Positions 23,878-32,549 of a stretch of 64,000 nucleotides of DNA are shown here, piece after piece. The position numbers were made by a program, and so were the translations under genes. The stretch lies in NCBI GenBank assembly GCA_041906145.1, contig JAYRJU010000006.1:127397-191396 (forward strand), given 5' to 3'. Under the pieces are notes generated by a model. It did not search any database, was not told where the DNA came from, and was given only the letters and a program-made list of their open reading frames with translations. Every line of letters starts with the position of its first letter. Position 1 is the stretch's first letter. The stretch comes from SHVO01 sp041906145 (lineage in GTDB: Bacteria; Pseudomonadota; Alphaproteobacteria; Rhodospirillales; Rhodospirillaceae).

Positions 23878-26163
23878 TTAGAAGCTGTAGTTCACCGCGA
23901 GCGTGACCTGACGCTTGTCGCCGGGCACGGTCCACGGGCTGGTCGCGTTGAATCGCACGCGCGTCAGATAAAGTTTATTGAACAGGTTGGTGGCATTGAG
24001 CTGGACGCTCAGGTTTTCCGTTGGCGCGTAGCTCACCATTGCGCGGTGCGTCCAATAGCCTGGAGCGGTAACGAGCGGCGCGGCGCTCGTGACGTAAATC
24101 TTGCTCTGCTGCGTAAAGCCGTAACCGACCTGAATGTTGTATGGCAGCTGATATGTCGTCCAGAAGCTCATGGCATGTTTCGGGGTCTGCACCATCGGGT
24201 TGCCGGCCTGCGGATCAACGATACCGCGGGCGAGGTCGACGAGCGGTATGCTGCGGATCACCTTGCTATCGAGATAGGTGTAGTTGGCGAACACCAGCCA
24301 TTCCGGCGTTATGGTTCCGGCGGCGCCAAGCGCGACGCCGTCCACACGCGCACTGCCGTCCACCTGCTGTTCGGGAATAGTGGTATCGGCCGACGTCACC
24401 CGGAAGTTGGTGCGTGCGTTGCGGAACACCGAGGCCGTCAGGGAGAGCTGGTCTTCCAGCAAGTTCCACTTGGCGCCAATTTCATAGCTCTTGGCGGTTT
24501 CAGGTTCGACGAAGCAATTTGCGACCGTACAGGCCCCGTTGACTGATGTTTTCGATGGCGTTTTGGAATTGCCGTACGCGATGTAGAGGCTGGCATCCGG
24601 GATCGGCTTGTAAACGAGGCCGGCACGATAGGAGAACAGGTCGTCACTATTCTTCAGAACAGGACCCTGCGAGGTAAACACGCCGGCCGCACTATAGGTG
24701 CCGAGAGTGTTTGTGCCTTCGTTGTGCTCAAGACGCACACCGCCGTTGAATTCAAATTGTTCGGAGAACTTGATCGCATCGAAAGCGTAGATCGCCTGGT
24801 TGTTGAGCGAGGCGTCGGTGGATCCAGACTGAATGAAGTTCACGGGGCCGGTGTAAACGTGATCCGGATTGGCGATGCTCATCGGCGGCAAGGTCACCGT
24901 TCCCCCGGTCGGGGTGCGCAGCGAGTTGCCGTTGGCGAGCGCATAGTCTTCCGTGGAGACGGACGCCCCGACGACCAGTGAATGGCTGATGCCCCCGGTC
25001 GAGAACTGCATCGAAAAATCGGTCTGATTATAGAGCATCTGATTGCGGCCATCGCGGGTCGTCCCGCCGCGCGTCAGAAGCAGGAAGCTTGCGGGTGTGC
25101 AAGCCGCGCCGGTCGCGACATTCGTACCGTTGGCGAGACACCACGTGCCTTGCGGCTGATTGGCGATCGAGAGCTGGGTGACCTCCTGCCAACGCGTGAG
25201 ATTGCGCACATGGAAGGTGTCGGAGAAGTCGTGCTCGACGATGGCCGTGGCGACGTCGAGATCGATCTCCTGCGTATCGACATTGCTGTAACCGTAGTAG
25301 TTCGACGTATCGACGCCCGGCAGCAGGCCATTACTAAATACGTTCACGAAGTACGGAATGCCGTACTGGGGAATGTTGTTATCAACCTGATGCAGGTAGC
25401 TAAAGGTGAAGCGGGTCGGCGTCCCAAGACCGAAAGCGACCGATGGTGCGATACCCCAGCGCTTGTAATCTTCGACGTCGCGGCCCGGCACATCGTTTTT
25501 GTGGCCCATGGCGTTGATACGGATCGCGATGGAGTCGGAAATCTGTTGGTTGGAATCCACCGTGCCGCGGAAGTAATTCGCGGTGCCGACGCCGGCCGAG
25601 ACATCGGTGAAAGATTCCGCATGCGGGACTTTGGTCACGAGGTTGATGCTGCCGCCGACGCCGCCCGATCCGGAGTAGACCGAGTTCGCGCCGCTCACGA
25701 CTTCGACCTGCTCCAGGTTGAAGATGTCGGAACGGCTGTACTGGCCGGTGTCGCGCACGCCATCGACCGTGATGTCATTGGTGGCGGTATAGCCGCGCAG
25801 GTTCACGCTGTCGCCGTAGCCGCCGCCGCCCTCGCCGGCCCCGAAGGTGATGCCGGGAACGGTGGACAACACATCGCGCAAGCTTAGAAGGTTCTGATCC
25901 CTGATCACTGCTTGCGGGATGACGGTAATGGTCTGGGGCGTGTCGAGGAGGGACGCCGTGTACTTCGGCGAGGCAGGCGTCTCGACTTTATATTCTTGCG
26001 GGGCCTCTTCCTCGACGCCGACAGCCGGAACGACCAGGGGCTGGGCGCTTTGCGCAAACGCAGACACGCTCAGTACACACGCGCCGGCGGTCGTGGTGAG
26101 CAGAACGGCAAGTGTATGACGGCTCGCGATAGCGCAGGCCCCCGGAAGAATTCGCAACGTCAT
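23878..26163 (-). CDS. TonB-dependent siderophore receptor (catecholate type)
   Basis: This encodes 761 residues from ATG 26163, with GAGGGGA upstream; a 35-residue upstream frame is rejected. Signal peptide is about 1-38 (ending SAFAQ). The plug starts with SLLDTPQTITVIPQAVIRDQ and LRDVLSTVPGITFGAGEGG, then YGDSVNLRGYTATNDITVDG and SGGVGGSINLVTK, all signatures of the siderophore-receptor branch near Fiu/FhuE. The barrel ends at WTVPGDKRQVTLAVNYSF with the terminal phenylalanine required by the BAM machinery. No STN domain is present. Divergent tonB, flanking Fur-like boxes and the downstream PepSY gene all fit ferric-siderophore uptake. Confidence 0.93.
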   Translation of the reverse strand: MTLRILPGACAIASRHTLAVLLTTTAGACVLSVSAFAQSAQPLVVPAVGVEEEAPQEYKVETPASPKYTASLLDTPQTITVIPQAVIRDQNLLSLRDVLSTVPGITFGAGEGGGGYGDSVNLRGYTATNDITVDGVRDTGQYSRSDIFNLEQVEVVSGANSVYSGSGGVGGSINLVTKVPHAESFTDVSAGVGTANYFRGTVDSNQQISDSIAIRINAMGHKNDVPGRDVEDYKRWGIAPSVAFGLGTPTRFTFSYLHQVDNNIPQYGIPYFVNVFSNGLLPGVDTSNYYGYSNVDTQEIDLDVATAIVEHDFSDTFHVRNLTRWQEVTQLSIANQPQGTWCLANGTNVATGAACTPASFLLLTRGGTTRDGRNQMLYNQTDFSMQFSTGGISHSLVVGASVSTEDYALANGNSLRTPTGGTVTLPPMSIANPDHVYTGPVNFIQSGSTDASLNNQAIYAFDAIKFSEQFEFNGGVRLEHNEGTNTLGTYSAAGVFTSQGPVLKNSDDLFSYRAGLVYKPIPDASLYIAYGNSKTPSKTSVNGACTVANCFVEPETAKSYEIGAKWNLLEDQLSLTASVFRNARTNFRVTSADTTIPEQQVDGSARVDGVALGAAGTITPEWLVFANYTYLDSKVIRSIPLVDLARGIVDPQAGNPMVQTPKHAMSFWTTYQLPYNIQVGYGFTQQSKIYVTSAAPLVTAPGYWTHRAMVSYAPTENLSVQLNATNLFNKLYLTRVRFNATSPWTVPGDKRQVTLAVNYSF

Positions 26164-26191
26164 GGAAACAAGTCCCCTCAAAACAACTAAA

Positions 26192-26206
26192 TAATAATGC
26201 GTATCA
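26192..26206 (-). promoter_or_regulatory. Fur-box-like site upstream of siderophore receptor
   Basis: TAATAATGCGTATCA agrees with the 7-1-7 Fur consensus TGATAATnATTATCA at 11 of 14 positions. It is about 30 bases upstream of the receptor start, well placed to block transcription when iron is plentiful. The assignment rests on consensus match and gene context only. Confidence 0.5.
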
Positions 26207-26357
26207 GTCGTGATGCGAGTGACTATTAATTGCGATTTTGTGTAATCGCAAGAGGAAATTTGCGGCAAGACGAAGTGGGATATGAGTCATAAGATATTGA
26301 TTTTATGAAAATATTTTCCGGAATCGCCTAGCGGCTCATAAATATCACAGGTGACAG

Positions 26358-26372
26358 TGATTCTCAATTGCA
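26358..26372 (+). promoter_or_regulatory. Second Fur-box-like site, upstream of tonB
   Basis: TGATTCTCAATTGCA matches the Fur 7-1-7 consensus at 9 of 14 positions, and its reverse complement resembles the GCAATTGAGAATCA half seen in many Fur sites. It is about 60 bases before the tonB start, in a notably A/T-rich promoter region (26164-26433). Confidence 0.4.
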
Positions 26373-26433
26373 TTACTAATGATTCGCGTTTGCGACACCT
26401 ACCCCGTTTAATCAATGGTTTCGTTTTCCCGCG

Positions 26434-27219
26434 ATGAACAGCCTGACGACCCTTCAGCTTGTGGACACGCCGCTCGCCTCTGCGGGCGCCGCCCTTCCGC
26501 CCCCTTCCCTGAAGGATTTCGCGCGTTCATCACGGCCCGATCCCTTGTCCAAGGGGCAACGCGTCATCGGCGGCGCGGTCGCTCTCACCATCCAGGCGCT
26601 TTTCATTCTCGGGGTCGCCTACGGCACCATGCGCGAGATCGCGCCGCAAATTGAGAACCTCACGATCGTCAATGTGCTGGAAGAGACGCCGCTGATCGAA
26701 GAACCGCCGCCGCCCCCGCCGCCTCCGATGATGCAGACGCCGGTTCTGACAATGCAGATGCCCGAGATCAGCATCACGCCGCCCGAACCGCCCAAGAACG
26801 CGCCGGCCGCCACGGTCTCGGACATGCCGGCACCGCCGCCGCAACGCGTCGATGACGGCGAAAGCATGCGCCAGATCGCAGACTTTCAACGCGCGCTGCA
26901 GCGTCACCTTTTGCGTCAACTGATGTACCCCGCACAGGCGCGCGCACGCAGAGAAGAAGGCGTCGTTTATGTGCGCGTTGCCATGAGCCGCGCGGGCCAA
27001 GTCATTTCGGCGAAGATCCAGGATGCTTCGGACTTTCCGCAACTCAACGCCGAAGCCATCGCCGTCATCCAGCGCGCGCAGCCCTTGCCACTGCCGCCGC
27101 CAGCGGTCATAGGCGATCCGGTGGATCTGATTATTCCAGTGACGTTCAATTTACGCGGCGGACGGGGAAGCCGCAGCGGCGGGCGCGGCGGTGATCATCA
27201 CCGCAGCGACCACGAATAG
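26434..27219 (+). CDS. tonB: Energy transducer TonB
   Basis: This encodes 261 residues. A single N-terminal transmembrane helix lies at about 43-65 (VIGGAVALTIQALFILGVAY) after a cytoplasmic tail. A proline-rich periplasmic spacer follows (about 84-130, EEPPPPPPPPMM and PPEPPKNAP), then a TonB C-terminal domain (about 150-240) with LMYPAQARARREEGVVYVRV and AEAIAVIQRAQPLPLPPP. The last 20 residues are glycine-, arginine- and histidine-rich (RGGRGSRSGGRG), which is unusual. It transmits proton-motive force from ExbBD to outer-membrane receptors; exbBD is not in the window. It is divergent from the siderophore receptor and probably iron-regulated. Confidence 0.93.
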   Translation: MNSLTTLQLVDTPLASAGAALPPPSLKDFARSSRPDPLSKGQRVIGGAVALTIQALFILGVAYGTMREIAPQIENLTIVNVLEETPLIEEPPPPPPPPMMQTPVLTMQMPEISITPPEPPKNAPAATVSDMPAPPPQRVDDGESMRQIADFQRALQRHLLRQLMYPAQARARREEGVVYVRVAMSRAGQVISAKIQDASDFPQLNAEAIAVIQRAQPLPLPPPAVIGDPVDLIIPVTFNLRGGRGSRSGGRGGDHHRSDHE

Positions 27220-27222
27220 CCG

Positions 27223-28050
27223 CTATTGCGGCGTCTTATCCCACTCGCCGACCCAGACTTCCTGTCCGGCGGCGGCGCTATTCAAGCGCGCCAGTAATTG
27301 CGCTTTGAGCTCCGTTCCGCTCTTCAATAAAAGCTGACCTGACTTATCGAGCAGATCCCGCGCGAGGATCGCGCCGGGCTGCACTTCCTGCAATCGGCAA
27401 GCGCGCACATTCTTAAGCTCGGTATCGCGGAAATATTTCGCGGCATTGGCGGAAGCAAGCCCGCCGTGCGAGGCGCGCGGCTGCGCGGGCGCGGTTTCAC
27501 CCACCATTTCACCGGGACGAATGACGCGCGCGGGCCCACCGATGCCTTTCGGCTTCTCGGGATCGACGGCGGACGGCGTTACGGCCGGCACAGCGGCATA
27601 AACGCCCGGTTCCTGAAGAGTCCAGGTGCGGTGAATCGCCGCGTCGATGGTCTTCACAAGCTTTTCAATCGAGAGAGGCGCAACGGCGAAGCCGTTCACG
27701 TCGAGTTTCTTCGCCGCCATCACCGCCGCGGAATCCGGCTTGCCCGTCAGGATGATCACCGGCGTGCGCGGCGGCGTCTTCGGCAGCGCCTTGGTGCGGA
27801 TCTTGCGCAGTAGCTCAAGCCCGCCTTCGGGCGCCATGTCCCACTCGACGATCACGCAGTCGATGGCCTGGCCCAGCCGATTAAGAAGCTGAATCGCCGT
27901 GTCGACGCTTGCGGCGTGTTTGACGTTCTTCGCCTTGCCGCGCATGACCGCCGTCTGCGCCATGTCCCGGTAGAACGGTTTGTCGTCCACCACGAGGAAG
28001 ACGGTCTTGGAGAAGTCGATATCGTGCTGCAACGGTGCGCCGACGGACAT
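27223..28050 (-). CDS. CheY-like receiver protein with C-terminal extension
   Basis: This encodes 275 residues from ATG 28050. Residues 15-135 form a receiver domain: acidic pair D22-D23 (FLVVDDKPF), likely phosphoacceptor D71 (VIVEWDMAPEGG) and T102 (IILTGKPDS). The lysine that normally follows strand beta-5 (KP motif) is replaced by alanine 124 (FAVAPLSIEKL), so the phospho-switch may be non-standard. A linker (about 140-200) leads to a C-terminal stretch with RACRLQEVQPGAILARDLLD, resembling the small domain found after receivers in cyclic-di-GMP HD-GYP-type regulators, but without HD motifs. The upstream 128 bases are A/T-rich and hold the promoter. Confidence 0.72.
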   Translation of the reverse strand: MSVGAPLQHDIDFSKTVFLVVDDKPFYRDMAQTAVMRGKAKNVKHAASVDTAIQLLNRLGQAIDCVIVEWDMAPEGGLELLRKIRTKALPKTPPRTPVIILTGKPDSAAVMAAKKLDVNGFAVAPLSIEKLVKTIDAAIHRTWTLQEPGVYAAVPAVTPSAVDPEKPKGIGGPARVIRPGEMVGETAPAQPRASHGGLASANAAKYFRDTELKNVRACRLQEVQPGAILARDLLDKSGQLLLKSGTELKAQLLARLNSAAAGQEVWVGEWDKTPQ

Positions 28051-28178
28051 GGTATCAACCTGTAATTTATATAAATATACACAACAAACCCTAGAGTAGC
28101 ACAGCGAAAGGTTGCGGGTCCAAAGAGTAACGCAACGACTGCGCCAAGGTTGCCGTATTGGCTGTATGTTTGAGGACG

Positions 28179-28754
28179 ATGTCATTGACGCCCCTAAAAT
28201 CGCTCATCCGCACCCTGAAAGACCGTCGCATCCGGCGTCTGCCGTCGCGCATCTTCCTGGAAACCGTGGTCATCCCCGCGCTGGCGAAGGCGGGGCGGCG
28301 GCGCATGCTGTTTGTGGGCACGCGTTCCTACAATCAGCCCGCCTATGAACGATGCACGCGCGAAGGAATTGTCGTGTGGAGCATTGACATGGACGCGAGC
28401 GCCTCCGCCCACGGCGCGCCGGACGGACATTTCGTCGGCAACATCTGCGATATCGAGAAGCTCGCAGGGGGCCAGAGCTTCGACGTCATCATGTTTAACG
28501 GGGTCCTCGGGTGGGGCCTCAACACTGCGTCGGAAGCGTTGATGGCGGTAAAAGCCATGAAAAATGTCGTTGCGCCTGGGGGCCTGCTGTTCGTCGGATG
28601 GAATCCGGGACTTACCGATGGTTCCGAGATCGCGATCTTGCGTCCGCTTCTCGTGCCCACGTCCGCCGGCGCGATCCCAGAGGAGATCGAGTTCCCGCCG
28701 CGCGGCGCCGCGCAGCGCTATCCCCACCGCTACGAACTGTTCAGCTTCGTCTAA
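28179..28754 (+). CDS. Class I SAM-dependent methyltransferase-like protein
   Basis: This encodes 191 residues from ATG 28179 (GAGGACG upstream). Motif I is altered (RRMLFVGTRSYNQPAYERC, about 42-60), lacking the standard GxGxG, but the acidic strand VVWSIDMDASASAHG, the acidic DICDIEKL-type element (GNICDIEKLAGG) and the FDVIMFNGVLGWGLN strand match the fold. The NVVAPGGLLFVGWNPG block near residue 135 is the usual post-motif III element. It probably modifies a cell-surface glycan or its precursor, given the next two genes. Its stop overlaps the next start by one base (TAATG). Confidence 0.65.
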   Translation: MSLTPLKSLIRTLKDRRIRRLPSRIFLETVVIPALAKAGRRRMLFVGTRSYNQPAYERCTREGIVVWSIDMDASASAHGAPDGHFVGNICDIEKLAGGQSFDVIMFNGVLGWGLNTASEALMAVKAMKNVVAPGGLLFVGWNPGLTDGSEIAILRPLLVPTSAGAIPEEIEFPPRGAAQRYPHRYELFSFV

Positions 28755-29632
28755 TGCCGCTCAAAAAAGACATCTGGCGTATCGGCGCGGTGCGCGCGCC
28801 GGCCGCCGAGATCCTGCGGCGGGGCTTTCACGGACATGACGTGACGTGGTTGTGCGACATGCCGCCGCTCACTTTCCTTGCCGATCCCTTTGGCGTGTGG
28901 CGCGGCGAGCGGCTGTACGTGCTCGCTGAGGCCTACGATTACCGCGACCGCCATGGTTTTATCGAAGCCCTCACATTCGATGCCTCGCTGCGGCTGATCG
29001 AGCGGCGCGAAGCGCTGCGCGAGCCATGGCATCTGTCATATCCCTTCATCGTGGAGACGGACGGCGAGACTTATATGATGCCGGAGGGGTTCCGCTCGGG
29101 CTGCGTTTCCTTATACCGCGCGGTGGAATTTCCTCATCGTTGGAAATTGGTGCGGCGAATCACGCTCGACGAGGCGCCGATCGATGCGACGCCCGTCTTC
29201 CATAACGGGATGTGGTGGATGTTCTATACGCCCGCGACCACACGAGAAGCTAAGGTCAGCGCGCTGCACGTCGCCTTCGCGCCCCATCTGGAGGGGCCAT
29301 GGACCCCGCATCCGAAGAACCCGGTGCGGTTCGATCCTTCAAGCAGCCGGCCCGGCGGCACGCCGGTCGTGATTGACGGCGCGCTCGTCATCCCGATGCA
29401 AGATTGCCGCGTCACATACGGCGGCGCCATTCGGCCGCTGACGGTCACGCGCTTGACCACAACGGATTTCGACGCCGCAGCGGGAGGTGTCCTGACGGCA
29501 CCGGATGCTGATGGATTTCACACCGTCGCAGGCGCCGGCGCACTGACCCTGATCGACACCAAGCGCTTCCATCTGTCGCCGCGGTCGCTGGCGCTAGACG
29601 TACGCCACGTTTTCCGCAAAGCGTTCCGGTAG
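28754..29632 (+). CDS. Glucosamine inositolphosphorylceramide transferase-like / GH43-like propeller protein
   Basis: This encodes 292 residues from ATG 28754. The LADPFGVWRGERLYVLAEAYDYRDRHGFI block (about 39-67, quoted in part) has the D-PF-x(W) strand of five-bladed beta-propellers. The repeated blade elements LSYPFIVETDGETYMMPE and IDATPVFHNGMWWMFYTP also fit. The architecture is the GIPC-transferase N-terminal / formyltransferase-associated propeller often found in polysaccharide loci. The enzymatic activity of the bacterial versions is not established. The gene is translationally coupled to the methyltransferase gene before it and overlaps the convergent glycosyltransferase gene by 39 bases. 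Confidence 0.72.
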   Translation: MPLKKDIWRIGAVRAPAAEILRRGFHGHDVTWLCDMPPLTFLADPFGVWRGERLYVLAEAYDYRDRHGFIEALTFDASLRLIERREALREPWHLSYPFIVETDGETYMMPEGFRSGCVSLYRAVEFPHRWKLVRRITLDEAPIDATPVFHNGMWWMFYTPATTREAKVSALHVAFAPHLEGPWTPHPKNPVRFDPSSSRPGGTPVVIDGALVIPMQDCRVTYGGAIRPLTVTRLTTTDFDAAAGGVLTAPDADGFHTVAGAGALTLIDTKRFHLSPRSLALDVRHVFRKAFR

Positions 29633-30751
29633 AACCGCGTCAGAATGACGAGCGCGGTGGACGCGATCGAACATGTCGAGATGCGCGTCCGCGATGGGGC
29701 CGATCCGATACGCTTCCACCGCTTGCGCGAGGATACGGGGATCGGGGGCCGCGCCGGCCACCGCGCGGTCGAGGGCGGCGGACATCATTGCGTGATCGCC
29801 GATAGGAGTGACGTGACAGCCCGGCAGTCCGATGAGGAGGTCGTTGATCGCAGGGGTGCAATCCGTGCTAACCACCGGGCGTCCCGTCGCAAGAGCTTCG
29901 ACGAGCACGGCGCCGAAACCCTCGTAGTACGAAGACATGAGAAGAAGCCGCGCCTTGGCCAGCCAAGGCGAAATATCGCGCACATAGCCCGCGAATTCGA
30001 CGCGGTCGGCGACGCCGAGACTCGCGGCAAGAAGCGTCAGGCTTTCCAGTTGGGGACCGTCGCCGAGGAACACGAGGCGCGCCGTGCGATCCTGCATACG
30101 CGCGAGCGCGCGAATAGCGACGTCGAAACCTTTCTCCTTCACGAGACGGCCGGCAGCCACGATGACGTTGCCCGACGCACGCGTCAGCGCGCGCGCATGG
30201 TCGGCGCCGTCGAGAACCGGCAGGCGGATGTACTGTGTAATTTTGCGGCCGAGAACCTTGTCGGCTTGCGGCACCGTCGCAGGTGAAAGCGCGATGGCCG
30301 CGTCGATTCCGCGCAGGCGGCGGCGCGTTATGATGTTGTAACCGAACTGTTCAACCGCTCCCCGCCCGTGGCGGTACAGCGGCGTCGAGATTTGCGTGAC
30401 GATGCCGGGGGCTTCGTCCGGCCGCATGCCGGCGAGTTCGCTCAGCACAGGCCAATGATAGTTGCCCGGGCAAAAAAGCACATCGACCGGACGGGTGTGA
30501 AGAAAGCCGCGCAGGGCCTTGCCGAAACGGCGGCGCGAGCCCGCGGCGCGCGGGATCGCAGGCGCGCACTCCACGACGTCCACATTTTGTCCGATGAGGT
30601 TCACCAGCGGGCCCTTGAGGGCGCCGCAGAAGGCGACGACTTTACGGCCCGAATCCGCCCATTGATTCATCAGGCGAATGGCGATCCGCTCGGATCCCCC
30701 GAGCGGGAAATCGTGAAAAATAACGCCGATTTGGCGGGCGGTGTGATGCAT
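29594..30751 (-). CDS. Glycosyltransferase family 4 protein
   Basis: This encodes 385 residues from ATG 30751, preceded by GGGGGA. It is a GT-B fold enzyme. The N-terminal acceptor domain has FHDFPLGGSERIAIRLMNQW (16-35) with the glycine-rich loop. The C-terminal donor domain has VAAGRLVKEKGFDVAIRAL, ARLVFLGDGPQLESL, and the EX7E motif in SSYYEGFGAVLVEALATGRP, which binds the nucleotide-sugar diphosphate. It is likely a cytosolic enzyme of exopolysaccharide or lipopolysaccharide synthesis. It converges on the propeller gene with a 39-base overlap. Confidence 0.9.
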   Translation of the reverse strand: MHHTARQIGVIFHDFPLGGSERIAIRLMNQWADSGRKVVAFCGALKGPLVNLIGQNVDVVECAPAIPRAAGSRRRFGKALRGFLHTRPVDVLFCPGNYHWPVLSELAGMRPDEAPGIVTQISTPLYRHGRGAVEQFGYNIITRRRLRGIDAAIALSPATVPQADKVLGRKITQYIRLPVLDGADHARALTRASGNVIVAAGRLVKEKGFDVAIRALARMQDRTARLVFLGDGPQLESLTLLAASLGVADRVEFAGYVRDISPWLAKARLLLMSSYYEGFGAVLVEALATGRPVVSTDCTPAINDLLIGLPGCHVTPIGDHAMMSAALDRAVAGAAPDPRILAQAVEAYRIGPIADAHLDMFDRVHRARHSDAVLPERFAENVAYV

Positions 30752-30964
30752 CAATTCCCCCAACTTCCCACCCCCGTGCCGGTTGTTCCGATCTTTGAAG
30801 CAGGCCTTTCCTCAAAGGCGCGCCATGCGGGTGTTCATATGGGAGATGCCGCCACGAACGGTTGCCCCTACCGCGGGCTCGTCAGCCATTGGTTTGGGCG
30901 AGGAAACGCGATAAATCAGAGACTTCGTGGTTGGGGTACGTCCTGATGGGCGAGAGTTTGTAAC

Positions 30965-31507
30965 GTGACCGAGGCTGTCCTCGGCCTCTTGATGACCGAG
31001 TATCTCGCGATGCGCGAGGTGCTTCTGCGCTTCCTGACGGCCCGATTAGGGGACGCGGCGGCGGCGGACGACATTTATCAAGAGCTGTTCGTGCGTCTGA
31101 AGGGCGGCGCCCTGCCCGCCGACCTGACCAATCCCGGCGGTTACCTGTTCAGGATGGCCTACAACCTCGCCAACGAGTTCTCGCGGGCGCGGCGCCGACA
31201 AGACGCGCGCGATGCGCATTGGACGGAAACGACCACCCATAAGGTCGGGGCCGACACGATCGCCGATGCGACCGCCGCCGACGATGCGCTGGCGTCGAAA
31301 GAAAGATTAACGGCGGTGATGAAGGCGCTGGATGGCCTCCCGGCAAAAAGCCGGCAGGTGTTCGTGATGTGCCGGGTTCGGGGGTTAAGTCACCGGGATA
31401 TCGCCGATGTGATGGGTATTTCGACCAAGACAGTGGAAAAGCACATGACTGCGGCCTTGAAACACCTCACTTTATTTCTGCGGTCCACAGAGGGGGAGCG
31501 GCATTAG
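30965..31507 (+). CDS. ECF-type RNA polymerase sigma factor (FecI-like), second cassette
   Basis: This encodes 180 residues from GTG 30965. Region 2 contains DDIYQELFVRL and NPGGYLFRMAYNLANEFSRA (about residues 35-75). Region 4 contains SRQVFVMCRVRGLSHRDIA and recognition helix STKTVEKHMTAALKHL (about 130-170). It is the first gene of a sigma - FecR - TonB-receptor series read in one direction, the classic Fec-like arrangement, with 39 and 25 bases between genes. It would bring RNA polymerase to the promoter of the receptor gene when the receptor senses its ligand. Confidence 0.9.
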   Translation: MTEAVLGLLMTEYLAMREVLLRFLTARLGDAAAADDIYQELFVRLKGGALPADLTNPGGYLFRMAYNLANEFSRARRRQDARDAHWTETTTHKVGADTIADATAADDALASKERLTAVMKALDGLPAKSRQVFVMCRVRGLSHRDIADVMGISTKTVEKHMTAALKHLTLFLRSTEGERH

Positions 31508-31546
31508 CCGCGGCATCTGCAAGATGAGTACCTTAAAAGGTGGATT

Positions 31547-32524
31547 GTGAGCATTCCTGCAACCGCAGCCAGTGATACGGATCGCCTTCAAATGGCGGCC
31601 GCTTGGCATGCGCGGCTGGAAACGGGCGCCGACGAGTGGGAAGCCTTTACCGTGTGGCTCGAGGCCGACCCGCGCAACCGCGCCGCTTTCGATGCGGTGG
31701 ACGCCGCCGCCGTCGAAGCGGTGGAACTGCTGTCGCTGAACCGCGAACTGACCGCGATGGCGCCGCCGCCGGCCGCGCGGCGCATCTCGACGCGCGCGTT
31801 GCTCGCCCTCGGCGGCATGGCTGCGGCGGTCCTGCTGACGATCGTTGCGCGTCCGGACATTTTCCAACCCGACGAACGTGAGATTGTCGCGACGGTCGCG
31901 GGTGAGCGGCGCGACGTCACGCTATCGGACGGCTCGACAGTCCATCTCAACACCAACACACAAGTCGCGGTGACGATGAGCCGCGGCACACGCAATGTGC
32001 GCCTTGAAAAAGGCGAAGCGCTGTTCGAAGTCACCAGCGATCCCGCGCGCCCCTTCCACGTGGCGGCGGGCGACCGGGATGTCCGCGTTGTGGGAACGGC
32101 CTTTAATGTGTTGCGCCATGGCGGCCGCATCACCGTGACCGTGGAACGCGGCATCGTGGACGTGTCGTCCGACGGCGCGCGCACGAATGTGCGCCTTGGC
32201 GCAGGCGACCAATACGCCGCTGTGGAAGGTGCGCGCGCCTATCAGATGGCCAAGATCGACCCGGCCATCGCAGCCGCCTGGCGCGACGGCCGGGCCGTCT
32301 TCACCAACGCAACTCTATCAGAAGTTGCTTCGGACCTTTCCCGCTACTATGGGAAGCCGATTGTGGTCCGGGACGCCGCTGTCGCGGCCATGCGCTTTTC
32401 TGGAATCCTTAAGATCGAGGACCAGATGACCACGGTCCGGCGCCTCGAAGCCCTCCTCCCCGTTGTTGTTGCTGAAAATGGGGATGAAGTAAGATTGGAA
32501 CGGGGAGCCCCGCCCTCCAAATAA
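31547..32524 (+). CDS. FecR-family transmembrane anti-sigma regulator, second cassette
   Basis: This encodes 325 residues from GTG 31547, which has AAGGTGG upstream. The cytoplasmic DUF4880 domain covers about 8-55 (AAAWHARLETGADEWEAF, WLEADPRNRAAFD). A membrane helix lies at about 85-105 (ALLALGGMAAAVLLTIV). The periplasmic FecR domain has VTLSDGSTVHLNTNTQVAV and VRLEKGEALFEVTSDPARPF. The end resembles an STN-contact domain (FTNATLSEVASDLSRYYGKP). It is the partner of the sigma factor just upstream and of the STN receptor downstream. Confidence 0.92.
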   Translation: MSIPATAASDTDRLQMAAAWHARLETGADEWEAFTVWLEADPRNRAAFDAVDAAAVEAVELLSLNRELTAMAPPPAARRISTRALLALGGMAAAVLLTIVARPDIFQPDEREIVATVAGERRDVTLSDGSTVHLNTNTQVAVTMSRGTRNVRLEKGEALFEVTSDPARPFHVAAGDRDVRVVGTAFNVLRHGGRITVTVERGIVDVSSDGARTNVRLGAGDQYAAVEGARAYQMAKIDPAIAAAWRDGRAVFTNATLSEVASDLSRYYGKPIVVRDAAVAAMRFSGILKIEDQMTTVRRLEALLPVVVAENGDEVRLERGAPPSK

Positions 32525-32549
32525 TCCGGGGCTCGCAACGCGAGGGGGA

